A stretch of 45,063 bases of DNA from an uncultured Prevotella sp. (lineage in GTDB: Bacteria; Bacteroidota; Bacteroidia; Bacteroidales; Bacteroidaceae): NCBI GenBank assembly GCA_947167845.1, contig CAMVJQ010000016.1:1-45063 (forward strand), read 5' to 3'. The notes below the pieces were generated by a model, which saw only the letters and a list, made by a program, of their open reading frames with translations, was not told the DNA's origin and did not search any database. Made by a program: the position numbers and the translations under genes. Shown one piece after another: positions 33,955 through 42,557 of the stretch (positions within the stretch are counted from its first letter, which is position 1; the number at the start of each line of letters is the position of its first letter).

Positions 33955-35988
33955 TTACCACAATTGGAGGCGCTCTGACTCAGGAATAAACAACTTATCG
34001 CCCTCCTTCACGCCGAAGGCCTCATACCAAGCCTTGATGTGTGGCAGTGCGCCGTTCACGCGGAAACGTCCCAGGGCATGCGGATCGCTCTTCGTACGAT
34101 TGCGGATTTCGGCCTCTGTGATATTGCCGGCCCACACACCAGCATAGGCATGGAAGAAACGTTGATCGGCGGTCAGACCGTCTTTCTCGCCAAGAGGCTG
34201 ACGCTTGGTGGCGTTCTTATAGGCTGCCCAAGCCACCTGCAGACCTCCATGGTCGGCCAGATTCTCACCCAACGTCAGACGGCCATTGGCCTTCAGGTCA
34301 GGCAGCACGTTGATATTCGAGAAGAAATCGGCATACTTGTCCGTACGCTCTGTAAAATTCTTTCCATCAGCAGCAGTCCACCAGTCCTTCATATTTCCGT
34401 CCTTGTCGAAACGGCGCCCCTGATCGTCGAATCCGTGCGTCATCTCATGACCGATTACCACACCGATAGCACCATAGTTGAAAGCATCATCAGCAGTCAT
34501 GTCGAAGAACGGATATTGCAGGATACCTGCCGGGAAACAGATTTCATTGGTCGTCGGATTATAATAAGCATTCACTGTCTGGGGAGTCATGTGCCAGTCA
34601 TCGCGGTCAACAGGCTTCCCGACGGTGTGGTTGATTCGCCACTCATTCCAGAACCGGCTGCACTCCTGCATATTCTCGTAGTAAGATTTTTTAGGGTCAA
34701 TTTCCAGTTTGGAGATGTCAGTCCACTTGTCAGGATAGCCCACCTTCACATAAAACGTATTCAATTTCAGCAGGGCATTCACCTTTGTCGAGTCGTCCAT
34801 CCAGTCCTGGGCTGCGATTCGCTCGCCAAGGGCTATCTGCAGGTTCTTCACCAGCGTCAGCATGCGCTGCTTTGCGGCTGCAGGGAAATACTTCTCTGCA
34901 TAGATCTTACCGAGAGCCTCACCCATCACACGCTCCACCTGACCCGTGCTGCGCTTCCAGAGGGGATGATTCTCCTTGCGGCCTGAGCGGATACGGCCAT
35001 TGAAGTCGAAACTCTCGGCTACGGTGGCGTCGCTCAGGTAGTTAGCAGAACCAGAGATGAATCCCCACTCCATCACGTCGCGATACTCAGCAGGCTTGAG
35101 GGTTCCAACCAGTTTGTTGGCTCCTTCGAGGAAAGCGGGCTGTCCGACCACCATCTCCTGGAAATACTTGGTGTCGATACCCTGAGCGTTCATCACTTTC
35201 TCAAGCGGCAGGTTAGGATACTTCGTCTGGAATTCCTTCAGCGTCATCTTATTGTAGTTTGCCTCCGGGTCACGGAGTTCAGTACGCGACTTCGAGACCT
35301 TGGCCAGCGCCGTCTCCACTTTCATGATGTTCTGCATCTTCTTCGTGGCTGCACCCTTGCTGAAGCCGAAGAGTTGGAACATCTTGACGATGTGCTTCTT
35401 AAAGGCCTCACGGATATCGGCCGTAGCCTTATCTTTGTCGAGATAGTATTCCTTCTGTCCCAGCGACAGACCGCCCTGATAGATGTTCAGGATGTTCTGC
35501 GTGGCGTTCTTGTCGTCAGCACCGAAACCGGCATAGAAGAACTCCTGCTCGCCATAAGGGGCCAACTCCAACTGGATGTCGAGCAACTGCTTGTTGGTCT
35601 TGGCAGCCTCCAGTCTCTTAATCAGCGGCATCACAGGAGCGACACCTTCCTGGTTGCGGCGCACGGAGTCCATAGCCAGTTTGTAGAGGTCACTCAGTTT
35701 CTGCTCAACCGTGCCCTTCTGGTAGGTGTTGTTTTGCAGTTCTGTCAGGATGCCGTTGATGCGCTTGTCATTCTCTTCCTGCAACTGGTCGAAACTACCG
35801 TAGCGGGAATAGGCTGCTGGCAGCGGATGGTTCTTCATCCAGCCGCCACAGGCGTACTCATAGAAATCGTCACCAGGGCGAACGCTCTTGTCGAAATCAG
35901 ACGTATTCAGGCCTGACCCGAGTTCCGTCTGAGCCATAGTCATCATCGAAATAGATGCCATTGCCATCATTGTTACAATCTTCTTCAT
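33955..35988 (-). CDS. M13 family (neprilysin/PepO-like) zinc metallopeptidase
   Basis: The 677-residue exported endopeptidase has a signal peptide (MKKIVTMMAMASISMMTMAQ), an M13 N-terminal domain (SDFDKSVRPGDDFYEYACGG) and the C-terminal zinc site: HEMTH in GVVIGHEMTHGFDDQG, second motif LTLGENLADHGGLQVAW (Glu ligand) and NAYYNPTTNEICFPAGILQ. All catalytic residues are intact and the length is standard. It cleaves peptides in the periplasm or outside the cell. It is the last gene of the LolA-like - ABC-F - M13 string, 11 bp after the ABC-F stop, with a strong terminator after it. The symbol pepO would be a guess. Confidence 0.94.
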   Translation of the reverse strand: MKKIVTMMAMASISMMTMAQTELGSGLNTSDFDKSVRPGDDFYEYACGGWMKNHPLPAAYSRYGSFDQLQEENDKRINGILTELQNNTYQKGTVEQKLSDLYKLAMDSVRRNQEGVAPVMPLIKRLEAAKTNKQLLDIQLELAPYGEQEFFYAGFGADDKNATQNILNIYQGGLSLGQKEYYLDKDKATADIREAFKKHIVKMFQLFGFSKGAATKKMQNIMKVETALAKVSKSRTELRDPEANYNKMTLKEFQTKYPNLPLEKVMNAQGIDTKYFQEMVVGQPAFLEGANKLVGTLKPAEYRDVMEWGFISGSANYLSDATVAESFDFNGRIRSGRKENHPLWKRSTGQVERVMGEALGKIYAEKYFPAAAKQRMLTLVKNLQIALGERIAAQDWMDDSTKVNALLKLNTFYVKVGYPDKWTDISKLEIDPKKSYYENMQECSRFWNEWRINHTVGKPVDRDDWHMTPQTVNAYYNPTTNEICFPAGILQYPFFDMTADDAFNYGAIGVVIGHEMTHGFDDQGRRFDKDGNMKDWWTAADGKNFTERTDKYADFFSNINVLPDLKANGRLTLGENLADHGGLQVAWAAYKNATKRQPLGEKDGLTADQRFFHAYAGVWAGNITEAEIRNRTKSDPHALGRFRVNGALPHIKAWYEAFGVKEGDKLFIPESERLQLW

Positions 35989-35999
35989 AAATACAAATA

Positions 36000-37994
36000 T
36001 TAGTTACTAGTAATTGATTCCATTTCTTCACTCAGTTTCTCCCAGCGCCCCATTTCCTCGTCGAGTGCCTGTCGGGTGGTGGTGTATTCCGTCACCAGTT
36101 CCATGTCCGAGGCGTTCTCGGGCTTCATCAGCAAGTCGTCGAGTTCTTTCAGGCGTGCCTCCATCCGCTCAATCTTCGCCTCCGATTCCTTCACGGCTTT
36201 CTCCGCCCGCTTGATGCGCTTCTGCTGTTCCTTGTGCTCTGCATAACTCATGGTCTTTGCCAAATGAGGCTGCAGATCAGGTTGCGAGCCAGAAGTTTGC
36301 CCAGAACAAGCCTGAACTTTACTCGGAGCAGACTCAGACTTTGCACCGTGCAAACTCTTGTCAGCCTTGCCGAGTTCATTCAACTCCGTAATCTTCTTTG
36401 TACGGAGGAAGTCATAGATACCGCCCAGATGCTCTCTCACCCTGCCGCCGCCGAACTCATACACCTTCGTCACCAGCCCGTCCAGGAACTCACGGTCATG
36501 GCTCACGATGATGGCTGTTCCGTCGAAGGCTTTAATGGCTTCCTTCAGCACGTCTTTTGAGGGCATATCCAAATGGTTTGTCGGCTCGTCGAGAATCAGC
36601 AGATTCACGGGCTCCAGCAGCAGGCGGATCATCGCCAGGCGGCTCCGTTCGCCACCACTGAGTACCTTCACTTTCTTATCGCTCTCCTCGCCGCCGAACA
36701 TAAAGGCACCGAGGATATCATTAATCTTCAGGCGAATCTCGCCCTTTGCAACATTATCGATAGTCTGGAATACGGTCAGGCTCTCATCGAGCAGTTGCGC
36801 CTGGTTCTGGGCGAAATAGCCGATCTGGATATTATGCCCGATCTTCAGTTCGCCCGTAAAGGGGATCTCGCCCATGATACACTTCACGAGCGTCGACTTT
36901 CCCTCGCCGTTCTTCCCCACAAAGGCCACCTTCTCGCCGCGCTTGATGGTCAGCGTCACATGGTCGAACACAGTATGGGGCCCGTAGTCCTTCCGCACCT
37001 CATCACAGATGACGGGATAGTCACCGCTACGCAGACAGGGCGGAAACTTCAGATGCATCGCCGAGTTGTCCACCTCGTCAATCTCTATCGGCACGACCTT
37101 CTCCAGTTGCTTGATCTTCTGCTGCACCTGTACGGCCTTCGTCGCCTGATAGCGGAACCGCTCGATAAATGCCTTCATATCAGCCACTTCCTTCTGCTGG
37201 TTCTCGTAAGCCCTCAACTGCTGTTCGCGTCTCTCCTTACGCAGCACAACATACTCGTTATACTTCACCTTGTAGTCAATGACACGTCCGCAGGAAATCT
37301 CCAGCGTGCGATTCGACACATTATTGATGAAGGCACGGTCGTGACTCACCAGCACCACGGCACTCGATGACTGGGCGAGAAATTGCTCCAGCCACTGTAT
37401 CGACTCGATGTCGAGATGGTTCGTCGGCTCGTCGAGCAGCAGCACGTCCGGCTTCTGCAGCAGAATCTTGGCCAGTTCGATACGCATACGCCAGCCACCT
37501 GAGAATTCCGAGGTGGGACGCTCGAAGTCTGAGCGCAGGAAGCCAAGACCCGTCAGCGTACGTTCTATCTCCGCCTCGTAGTTCTCTGCACCCATCATCA
37601 TATAACGTTCGTGCTCCGTGGTGTATTTCTCTATCAGTGCCAGATAACTCTCACTCTCATAGTCAGTACGCTCGGCCAGTTGCTGGTTCATCTGGTCCAG
37701 GCGTTCCTTCATACGGGTGATGTCTGCAAACGCCTTTTGGGCTTCCTCCCTCACCGTCGTGTCATCCTGCAGAATCATCACCTGAGGCAGATAGCCGATA
37801 CGACAGTCCGTCGGCACACTGACATTGCCCGCCGTCGGTTTCTGCTGTCCACAGAGTATTTTCAGCATCGTCGACTTGCCGGCACCATTCTTTCCGACCA
37901 GGGCAATACGGTCTTTGTCGTTGATGACGAAACTCGCATCCACGAACAGGGGCTTCACCCCGAATTCCACTTTCAGACCTTCTACCGATATCAT
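36000..37994 (-). CDS. ABC-F family ATPase (Uup/EttA-like)
   Basis: The 664-residue soluble protein has two ABC cassettes and no membrane helices. Cassette 1 has GKNGAGKSTML, FSGGWRMRIELAKILL and LLLDEPTNHLD; cassette 2 has GKNGEGKSTLV, LSGGERSRLAMIRLLL and LILDEPTNHLD. Between them lies the long helical P-site tip linker region (YENQQKEVADMKAFIERFRY). A coiled-coil C-terminal extension (about 560-664) is like that of Uup. ABC-F proteins act on the ribosome in translation control; resistance variants exist, but no feature here shows antibiotic protection. It overlaps the LolA-like stop by 4 bp (ATGA). The sequence is typical of a housekeeping ABC-F. Confidence 0.92.
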   Translation of the reverse strand: MISVEGLKVEFGVKPLFVDASFVINDKDRIALVGKNGAGKSTMLKILCGQQKPTAGNVSVPTDCRIGYLPQVMILQDDTTVREEAQKAFADITRMKERLDQMNQQLAERTDYESESYLALIEKYTTEHERYMMMGAENYEAEIERTLTGLGFLRSDFERPTSEFSGGWRMRIELAKILLQKPDVLLLDEPTNHLDIESIQWLEQFLAQSSSAVVLVSHDRAFINNVSNRTLEISCGRVIDYKVKYNEYVVLRKERREQQLRAYENQQKEVADMKAFIERFRYQATKAVQVQQKIKQLEKVVPIEIDEVDNSAMHLKFPPCLRSGDYPVICDEVRKDYGPHTVFDHVTLTIKRGEKVAFVGKNGEGKSTLVKCIMGEIPFTGELKIGHNIQIGYFAQNQAQLLDESLTVFQTIDNVAKGEIRLKINDILGAFMFGGEESDKKVKVLSGGERSRLAMIRLLLEPVNLLILDEPTNHLDMPSKDVLKEAIKAFDGTAIIVSHDREFLDGLVTKVYEFGGGRVREHLGGIYDFLRTKKITELNELGKADKSLHGAKSESAPSKVQACSGQTSGSQPDLQPHLAKTMSYAEHKEQQKRIKRAEKAVKESEAKIERMEARLKELDDLLMKPENASDMELVTEYTTTRQALDEEMGRWEKLSEEMESITSN

Positions 37995-38611
37995 CGCTTG
38001 TCTATGTACTTATAGTTCTTATACTTCTCTACCGGGAAGCGCAGCACCTCGTCAGTGATACCCCCCGACTGGAATTCCGAAATCTTGATTGTAGTCCAGA
38101 TAAAGGCAATCTTGATCCGGAGCCGGATGGGATGATACGTATTCCGCTCCACCAGCGCCTGTACCTCCTTGATGCCCTTGGCACCTTTCTTTGCTTTCAG
38201 CGTGATCAGCAGCCCTTCGTCATCATTGGCGATACTATAGATGAAATTCTCCGGCTCGAACTTGAACTTGCCGGAGTACTTGTCCGACTTATTCCTTTTG
38301 GCATCGTGTATCTCCACCACGTTCTTTTTCTTGCGCTTGACGGTGTAGACGGTCGTCCCGTCGTTCCAGGAGTTCGTCTTGGCATCCTCAAACTTGCTCT
38401 TCTTGCCCTTGAACCAGATCTTGCCTTTCGTCTTATATATACCCGTTATGTTGACATCATAGCGCAGAGCGGCACCCTGTTCCCCGAAAACCTGCTGATA
38501 GGTCTGATTGAATATCCGCTTGGCCTGCCGCTCGTTGTCACTCTCTTCCGCCACCACGGAATTCAGGGCCGAGATGAGCAAAAAAACAGTTAGTAACACC
38601 TTATTTCTCAT
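37991..38611 (-). CDS. LolA-like periplasmic outer-membrane lipoprotein carrier-family protein
   Basis: The 206-residue protein has a signal peptide (MRNKVLLTVFLLISALNSVVA). The mature part has the beta-sheet pattern of LolA-type half-barrels (YDVNITGIYKTKGKIWFKGK, FEDAKTNSWNDGTTVYTVKR, YSIANDDEGLLITLKAKKGA), which carry lipoproteins across the periplasm. The similarity is fold-level and the sequence is shorter in C-terminal hooks than classical LolA, so a lipid-binding cousin is also possible. Start ATG 38611: the in-frame ATG 38644 lies upstream of the -7 element TAATTTTG (38639-38632). First gene of a three-gene operon. Confidence 0.72.
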   Translation of the reverse strand: MRNKVLLTVFLLISALNSVVAEESDNERQAKRIFNQTYQQVFGEQGAALRYDVNITGIYKTKGKIWFKGKKSKFEDAKTNSWNDGTTVYTVKRKKKNVVEIHDAKRNKSDKYSGKFKFEPENFIYSIANDDEGLLITLKAKKGAKGIKEVQALVERNTYHPIRLRIKIAFIWTTIKISEFQSGGITDEVLRFPVEKYKNYKYIDKR

Positions 38612-38631
38612 TATTTTCACGTTTCGGGCTG

Positions 38632-38639
38632 CAAAATTA
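38632..38639 (-). promoter_or_regulatory. LolA-like operon -7 element
   Basis: Minus-strand TAATTTTG, 20 bp upstream of ATG 38611. No TTTG -33 at the usual distance. Divergent from the tex promoter, with 22 bp between the elements. Confidence 0.5.
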
Positions 38640-38661
38640 CACATTTCTCACGGATTATTTG

Positions 38662-38669
38662 TATTTTTG
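38662..38669 (+). promoter_or_regulatory. tex -7 element
   Basis: TATTTTTG, 21 bp upstream of the ATG at 38691. It shows the in-frame upstream start at 38508 is not used. Confidence 0.5.
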
Positions 38670-38690
38670 CACAAAATTTTAACCATATAT

Positions 38691-40898
38691 ATGGAAAAGA
38701 ATATATTTGCAACACTTATTGCTCAGCGACTTTCGCTCCAGGAGCGAGCCGTTGCCAATACCCTCACACTGCTCGACGAGGGATGCACCATCCCGTTCAT
38801 CTCCCGCTACCGTAAGGAGCGCACCGGCGGACTCGACGAGGTGCAGATTGCCGCCATCAGCGACAACTACGAGCGACTGAAGGAAATACAGAAACGGAAA
38901 GAGACCATCACAAAGACCATCTCCGACCTCGACAAGATGACGCCCGAACTGGAGAAGCGCATTGCCGACTGCTGGGATGCCAACGAACTGGAGGATATCT
39001 ATCTCCCCTACAAGCCCAAGCGGCGCACACGTGCCCAGGTGGCCCGGGAACAAGGTCTTGAGCCATTGGCCCATATTCTCCTCCTCCAGCGAGAGCGCGA
39101 CCCAGAGCGAGCAGCCGAGCGCTTCATCACCGCCCCCGCCGTCCCCTCCGTCTCCGCCGCCCTCAAAGGCGCTCAGGACATCATCGCCGAGACCGTCAGC
39201 GAGGACGAGCGCAGCCGCCAGCAACTCCGGGGTGCCTTCCGCCGTCAGGCCGTCATCACCTCCAAGGTCGTCAAGGCCAAGGCCGACACTGACGAGGCTG
39301 CCAAATTCGCCGACTATTTCGACTGGCAGGAGCCCCTCAGGCGCTGTTCCTCTCACCGTCTGCTTGCCATGCGGCGAGGCGAAGCAGAGGGCATCCTCCG
39401 CATCAGCATCTCGCCCGACGACGACGAGTGCATCGACCGCCTGAAGCGACACTACGTCTATGGCAACACGCCCTGCGGCCGCCTGGTGGCCGAGGCCGTC
39501 GAGGACGGCTATAAGCGTCTGCTCAAGCCCTCCATCGAGACCGAGTTTGCTGCCATCAGCAAGGAGAAGGCCGACGAAGACGCCATCCGCATCTTTGCAG
39601 AGAACCTACGCCAACTCCTTCTGGGAGCCCCTCTCGGACAGAAGCGCGTCATGGGCATCGACCCAGGCTTCCGCACAGGCTGCAAGATCGTGTGCCTCGA
39701 TGCACAGGGCAATCTGCTCCACCACGAGGCCATCTTCCCCCACCCGCCTGTCAACAAGCGCATGGAGTCGGCGATGGCCATCCAGAAGATGATCAGCAAA
39801 TACCAGATTGAGGCCATCTCCATCGGCAACGGAACGGCCTCGCGCGAGACAGCCGACTTCATCAAGGACGTCCTCGCAGGCCGTTACGCCGTCGACATCA
39901 ATCACAACCCTCACCCATCAGCCATCAGCCATCAGCCATCAGCCATCCCCCCTCAGACCTTCGTCGTCAGCGAAGACGGAGCCTCCGTCTACTCCGCCTC
40001 GAAGATAGCGCGCGATGAATTCCCCGACGAGGACGTCACCGTACGCGGAGCCGTATCCATAGGCCGACGGCTGATGGACCCGCTGGCCGAACTCGTCAAG
40101 ATCGACCCCAAGAGCATCGGCGTGGGACAGTACCAGCACGACGTGGATCAGGCCAAACTCAAGCACTCCCTCGACCAGACCGTCGAGAGTTGCGTCAACA
40201 ATGTGGGCGTCAACCTCAACACCGCCTCGCAGCACCTCCTGATGTACGTCAGCGGTCTCGGCCCCACCCTCGCCAAGAACATCGTCGACTACCGTCGGGA
40301 GAACGGGGCCTTCACCTCGCGCGCCCAACTGAAGAAGGTGCCCCGTCTCGGCCCTGCCGCCTTCCAGCAGTGCGCCGGATTCCTGCGCATCCCCGATGCC
40401 AAAAATCCGCTCGACAATTCCGCCGTCCATCCCGAGAGTTACGCCATCGTCGAACAGATGGCCAAGGATCAGGGCTGCACCGTCGCCGACCTTATTAATA
40501 ATAAGGAGAAGCGCGAGGCCATCGATATCCAGCGCTACGTGACGGCCGACGTAGGCATCCCCACCCTCACCGACATCCTCAAGGAACTGGAGAAGCCCGG
40601 TCGCGACCCGCGCCAGCAACTTGAGGAGTTCGAGTTCGATCCCCGCGTAAACACCGTCGACGACCTCATCGAGGGCATGGAACTGCCGGGCATCGTCACC
40701 AACATCACCAATTTCGGCACCTTCGTCGACATCGGCGTCCATCAGGACGGCCTCGTACACATCTCGCAGATGGCCAACAGGCGCATCAACCATCCGCTCG
40801 ACGTCGTCAAACTCCACCAGCACATCCGCGTCCGCGTCATCGAGGTGGATCGTCGCCGAAACCGCATCTCACTCAGCATGAAGGGAGTCCAGCAATAA
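38691..40898 (+). CDS. tex: Tex family RNA-binding transcription accessory protein
   Basis: The 735-residue protein has a helical N-terminal Tex domain (LIAQRLSLQERAVANTLTLL, ISRYRKERTGGLDEVQIAAI), a YqgF/RuvC-like domain (MGIDPGFRTGCKIVCLD, near residue 320), helix-hairpin-helix units (LLMYVSGLGPTLAKNIVDYR) and a C-terminal S1 domain (NITNFGTFVDIGVHQDGLVH). It is the bacterial cousin of Spt6 and helps transcription or RNA handling. ATG 38691 was chosen, matching the usual N-terminus and the promoter. In the loop between the RuvC-like half and the conserved FVVSEDGASVYSAS, a heptamer repeat (CATCAGC, four units, 39916-39943) encodes HPSAISHQPSAIPPQ. A gain or loss of one unit would frame-shift it. 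Confidence 0.93.
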   Translation: MEKNIFATLIAQRLSLQERAVANTLTLLDEGCTIPFISRYRKERTGGLDEVQIAAISDNYERLKEIQKRKETITKTISDLDKMTPELEKRIADCWDANELEDIYLPYKPKRRTRAQVAREQGLEPLAHILLLQRERDPERAAERFITAPAVPSVSAALKGAQDIIAETVSEDERSRQQLRGAFRRQAVITSKVVKAKADTDEAAKFADYFDWQEPLRRCSSHRLLAMRRGEAEGILRISISPDDDECIDRLKRHYVYGNTPCGRLVAEAVEDGYKRLLKPSIETEFAAISKEKADEDAIRIFAENLRQLLLGAPLGQKRVMGIDPGFRTGCKIVCLDAQGNLLHHEAIFPHPPVNKRMESAMAIQKMISKYQIEAISIGNGTASRETADFIKDVLAGRYAVDINHNPHPSAISHQPSAIPPQTFVVSEDGASVYSASKIARDEFPDEDVTVRGAVSIGRRLMDPLAELVKIDPKSIGVGQYQHDVDQAKLKHSLDQTVESCVNNVGVNLNTASQHLLMYVSGLGPTLAKNIVDYRRENGAFTSRAQLKKVPRLGPAAFQQCAGFLRIPDAKNPLDNSAVHPESYAIVEQMAKDQGCTVADLINNKEKREAIDIQRYVTADVGIPTLTDILKELEKPGRDPRQQLEEFEFDPRVNTVDDLIEGMELPGIVTNITNFGTFVDIGVHQDGLVHISQMANRRINHPLDVVKLHQHIRVRVIEVDRRRNRISLSMKGVQQ
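39916..39943. repeat. Heptamer tandem repeat CATCAGC x4 inside tex
   Basis: Four perfect CATCAGC units followed by the partial unit CATC. The unit length of 7 is not a multiple of 3. Confidence 0.9.
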
Positions 40899-40916
40899 GC
40901 AGGGCTCCTTTCTTCC

Positions 40917-40997
40917 CTATCCCTGGCGCTTCTGCCAATAGATGAAACCACCTATCACCACCAGCACCACTACTGCTCCAATATGCAACCAGTCCAT
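40917..40997 (-). CDS. Possible 26-residue single-helix membrane peptide
   Basis: Minus-strand ATG 40997 to TAG 40917 encodes MDWLHIGAVVVLVVIGGFIY followed by WQKRQG: a short periplasmic start, one strong membrane helix and a positively charged cytoplasmic end. It starts 24 bp after the DUF4251 stop, in the same direction, and converges with tex. There is no clear ribosome site, but these are weak in this group anyway. The hydrophobic, positive-inside layout is unlikely in random sequence, and small single-helix peptides are often overlooked. Function unknown. Confidence 0.45.
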   Translation of the reverse strand: MDWLHIGAVVVLVVIGGFIYWQKRQG

Positions 40998-41021
40998 CAG
41001 CACTTAAATTATTAGTCTCTA

Positions 41022-41516
41022 TCAATCCTTTTCAAAATCCATCTCACCAGTATAGGATATGCGGTCCCGCTGACGAGCCTGCACGTCGACAGACGCCCGG
41101 CCACTATCAAAGACCTCTATCGAGTACAGATACGTGTCCTTCTCGTTCGTCACACCTATTTCGACGCGTCTCACCCCCTGCTTCATCTGCTGCTCCTGAT
41201 AACTCCTGATGGGTGCCGAGAAGTTCAGTCCCTTGCCGCCCCCATAAGGCACACCATACGCCCTTCCGAAATAGGGCAGATAAGAGAACAGCGAGTCGTT
41301 TCTCACCTCCACCGAGTAGCCAAACGAGACTACCCTCGCCTGTCCCCGCAGCGGATACATGTTGTCAACATCTATCTTATAATGTCGCTCGTTCAGGGCA
41401 GCCGTCACCTTCTTCGCCTGCTCTGCCTGACGCGCCGCCCTCTCTGCCGAAGTCGCGCAACCACTCAGACCCATCAGCCCGAAGCCCGCCATCAATATGG
41501 CTAATACCTTTTTCAT
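41022..41516 (-). CDS. DUF4251 lipoprotein
   Basis: The 164-residue protein begins MKKVLAILMAGFGLMGLSGC with a lipobox (LSGC), followed by a helical charged stretch (AERAARQAEQAKKVTAALNE) and the DUF4251 beta-rich domain (YKIDVDNMYPLRGQARVVSF, YLPYFGRAYGVPYGGGKGLN, VGVTNEKDTYLYSIEVFDSG-like). The family is confined to Bacteroidetes and has no known activity. An in-frame start at 41540 would overlap vsr; ATG 41516 directly opens the lipoprotein signal and is preferred. It is last of the restriction-modification string by position but probably an unrelated resident gene. Confidence 0.82.
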   Translation of the reverse strand: MKKVLAILMAGFGLMGLSGCATSAERAARQAEQAKKVTAALNERHYKIDVDNMYPLRGQARVVSFGYSVEVRNDSLFSYLPYFGRAYGVPYGGGKGLNFSAPIRSYQEQQMKQGVRRVEIGVTNEKDTYLYSIEVFDSGRASVDVQARQRDRISYTGEMDFEKD

Positions 41517-41532
41517 ACCGTCCTTTATCGTT

Positions 41533-42129
41533 TTATTCATTATCCCTTTCTTCCGCCGCCATCAGCACACCGTTATTCTCTTCCATCTCCGGATACGGCT
41601 TTCTGACAGAGTGGTCAGCCAGCCAGATCTTGTTCAGCGTAAAGGCCAGCGACTTCAACGTCTCCTCCCGAACACTCGGCTTCAGTTCACACTCCCAAAC
41701 GGTGATACAGTGCCAGCCCATTTCCGCCAGACGCTTCTGTTCTTCCACATCCCGCTGCTGATTCCGTCTGATCTTCGCCACCCAGAACTCGCGGTTCGAC
41801 TTCGGAATCTTGCAGCACTCGGAATTCTCAATCAAATCTTGCTCCGTCGGATCAGTTCGGTTTCCATGCAAAGAATCATTAATTGTGCATTGTAAATGAT
41901 GAATTGTGAATTGAACATTGTGCCCATGCCAGAAGCACCCATTCACGAAGATGCACGCCCTATATTTCCTCAGCACCAAGTCAGGATGTCCAGGCAGCCG
42001 GGGCGAGTTCAGCCGATAGCGGAATCCCCTGCTCCACAGCCCCTTGCGCACAATCACCTCCGGCTTCGTGTCCTTCGATCGGATTGCCGCCATGTTCTTA
42101 TGCCGCTGTTCTGCAGAGAGTTTATCCAT
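41533..42129 (-). CDS. vsr: Very short patch repair endonuclease Vsr, with 33-residue insertion
   Basis: Vsr nicks next to T:G mismatches formed by deamination of 5-methylcytosine, protecting DNA that carries a C5 methyltransferase. Seen: MAAIRSKDTKPEVIVRKGLW, catalytic Asp50 in GHPDLVL, VNGCFWHGHN (His68 and His70) and WHCITVWECEL. Normally the zinc-site Cys follows this His closely; here residues 72-104 are inserted, after which the motif resumes as CCKIPKSNREFW. Half of the insertion is encoded by heptamer repeats (41882-41916). The frame stays open, so the enzyme may still work, but the insertion sits in the metal and mismatch-binding loop. It follows the NUDIX gene by 24 bp and its partner is the methyltransferase upstream. 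Confidence 0.9.
   Translation of the reverse strand: MDKLSAEQRHKNMAAIRSKDTKPEVIVRKGLWSRGFRYRLNSPRLPGHPDLVLRKYRACIFVNGCFWHGHNVQFTIHHLQCTINDSLHGNRTDPTEQDLIENSECCKIPKSNREFWVAKIRRNQQRDVEEQKRLAEMGWHCITVWECELKPSVREETLKSLAFTLNKIWLADHSVRKPYPEMEENNGVLMAAEERDNE
41882..41916. repeat. Degenerate heptamer repeat (ATTGTGA-like, 5 units) inside vsr
   Basis: ATTGTGC, ATTGTAA, ATGATGA, ATTGTGA, ATTGAAC in a row; the next unit, ATTGTGC, is the native HN codons. It is part of the 99 bp in-frame insertion 41818-41916. Confidence 0.8.
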
Positions 42130-42153
42130 AACAACTGATACTTGTTTAGCGTT

Positions 42154-42552
42154 TCACCGTACCGACATCCATTCCTTCAGTCCCCCTATGACAGACCTGT
42201 CCGCAGGCAGCCAGTCCACGCTGTCGAGTTGCTCTTTACCGAGCCATCGCGCCGCCTCATGCTCCTTCAACTCCAGATGGCCGCTCTCGATGCGGCACCA
42301 GAAGCAGTGCATTGTCAGATGAAACTTCGGATAGTCATATTCCACAGTCTCAACCAAGTGCTCCACGACAATCCTCGTCTCCAGTTCCTCCCATATCTCA
42401 CGCTTCAGCGCCTCCTCTGGACTTTCTCCCGGTTCCATCTTTCCCCCAGGAAACTCCCAGCCGTCTTTCATTTCGCCATACCCACGCTGAGTGGCGAAGA
42501 TACGGCCCGCATCATCATGGATAATCGCTGCAACCACTTCTATCTGTTTCAT
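42154..42552 (-). CDS. NUDIX hydrolase, MutT/nucleoside triphosphate pyrophosphohydrolase type
   Basis: The 132-residue protein has the full Nudix box spanning about residues 37-59: GGKMEPGESPEEALKREIWE followed by EL, with a leading FPGG. It resembles the small MutT-like (deoxy)nucleoside triphosphate diphosphatases that clean 8-oxo-dGTP or modified dCTP pools. Between a C5 methyltransferase and vsr, a pool-cleaning role that limits mutation is a reasonable inference. ATG 42552 was chosen because the product then starts MKQIEVVAAIIHD, typical of the family; the -7 element TAACTTTG (42565-42558) ends only 5 bases before it, suggesting a nearly leaderless message. Confidence 0.88.
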   Translation of the reverse strand: MKQIEVVAAIIHDDAGRIFATQRGYGEMKDGWEFPGGKMEPGESPEEALKREIWEELETRIVVEHLVETVEYDYPKFHLTMHCFWCRIESGHLELKEHEAARWLGKEQLDSVDWLPADRSVIGGLKEWMSVR

Positions 42553-42557
42553 TGCTG

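Noticed and set aside
36000..37994. ABC-F protein as an antibiotic-resistance determinant
   Set aside because: Sequence looks like a housekeeping Uup/EttA-like member in an envelope operon; nothing specific to ribosome-protection resistance types is visible.
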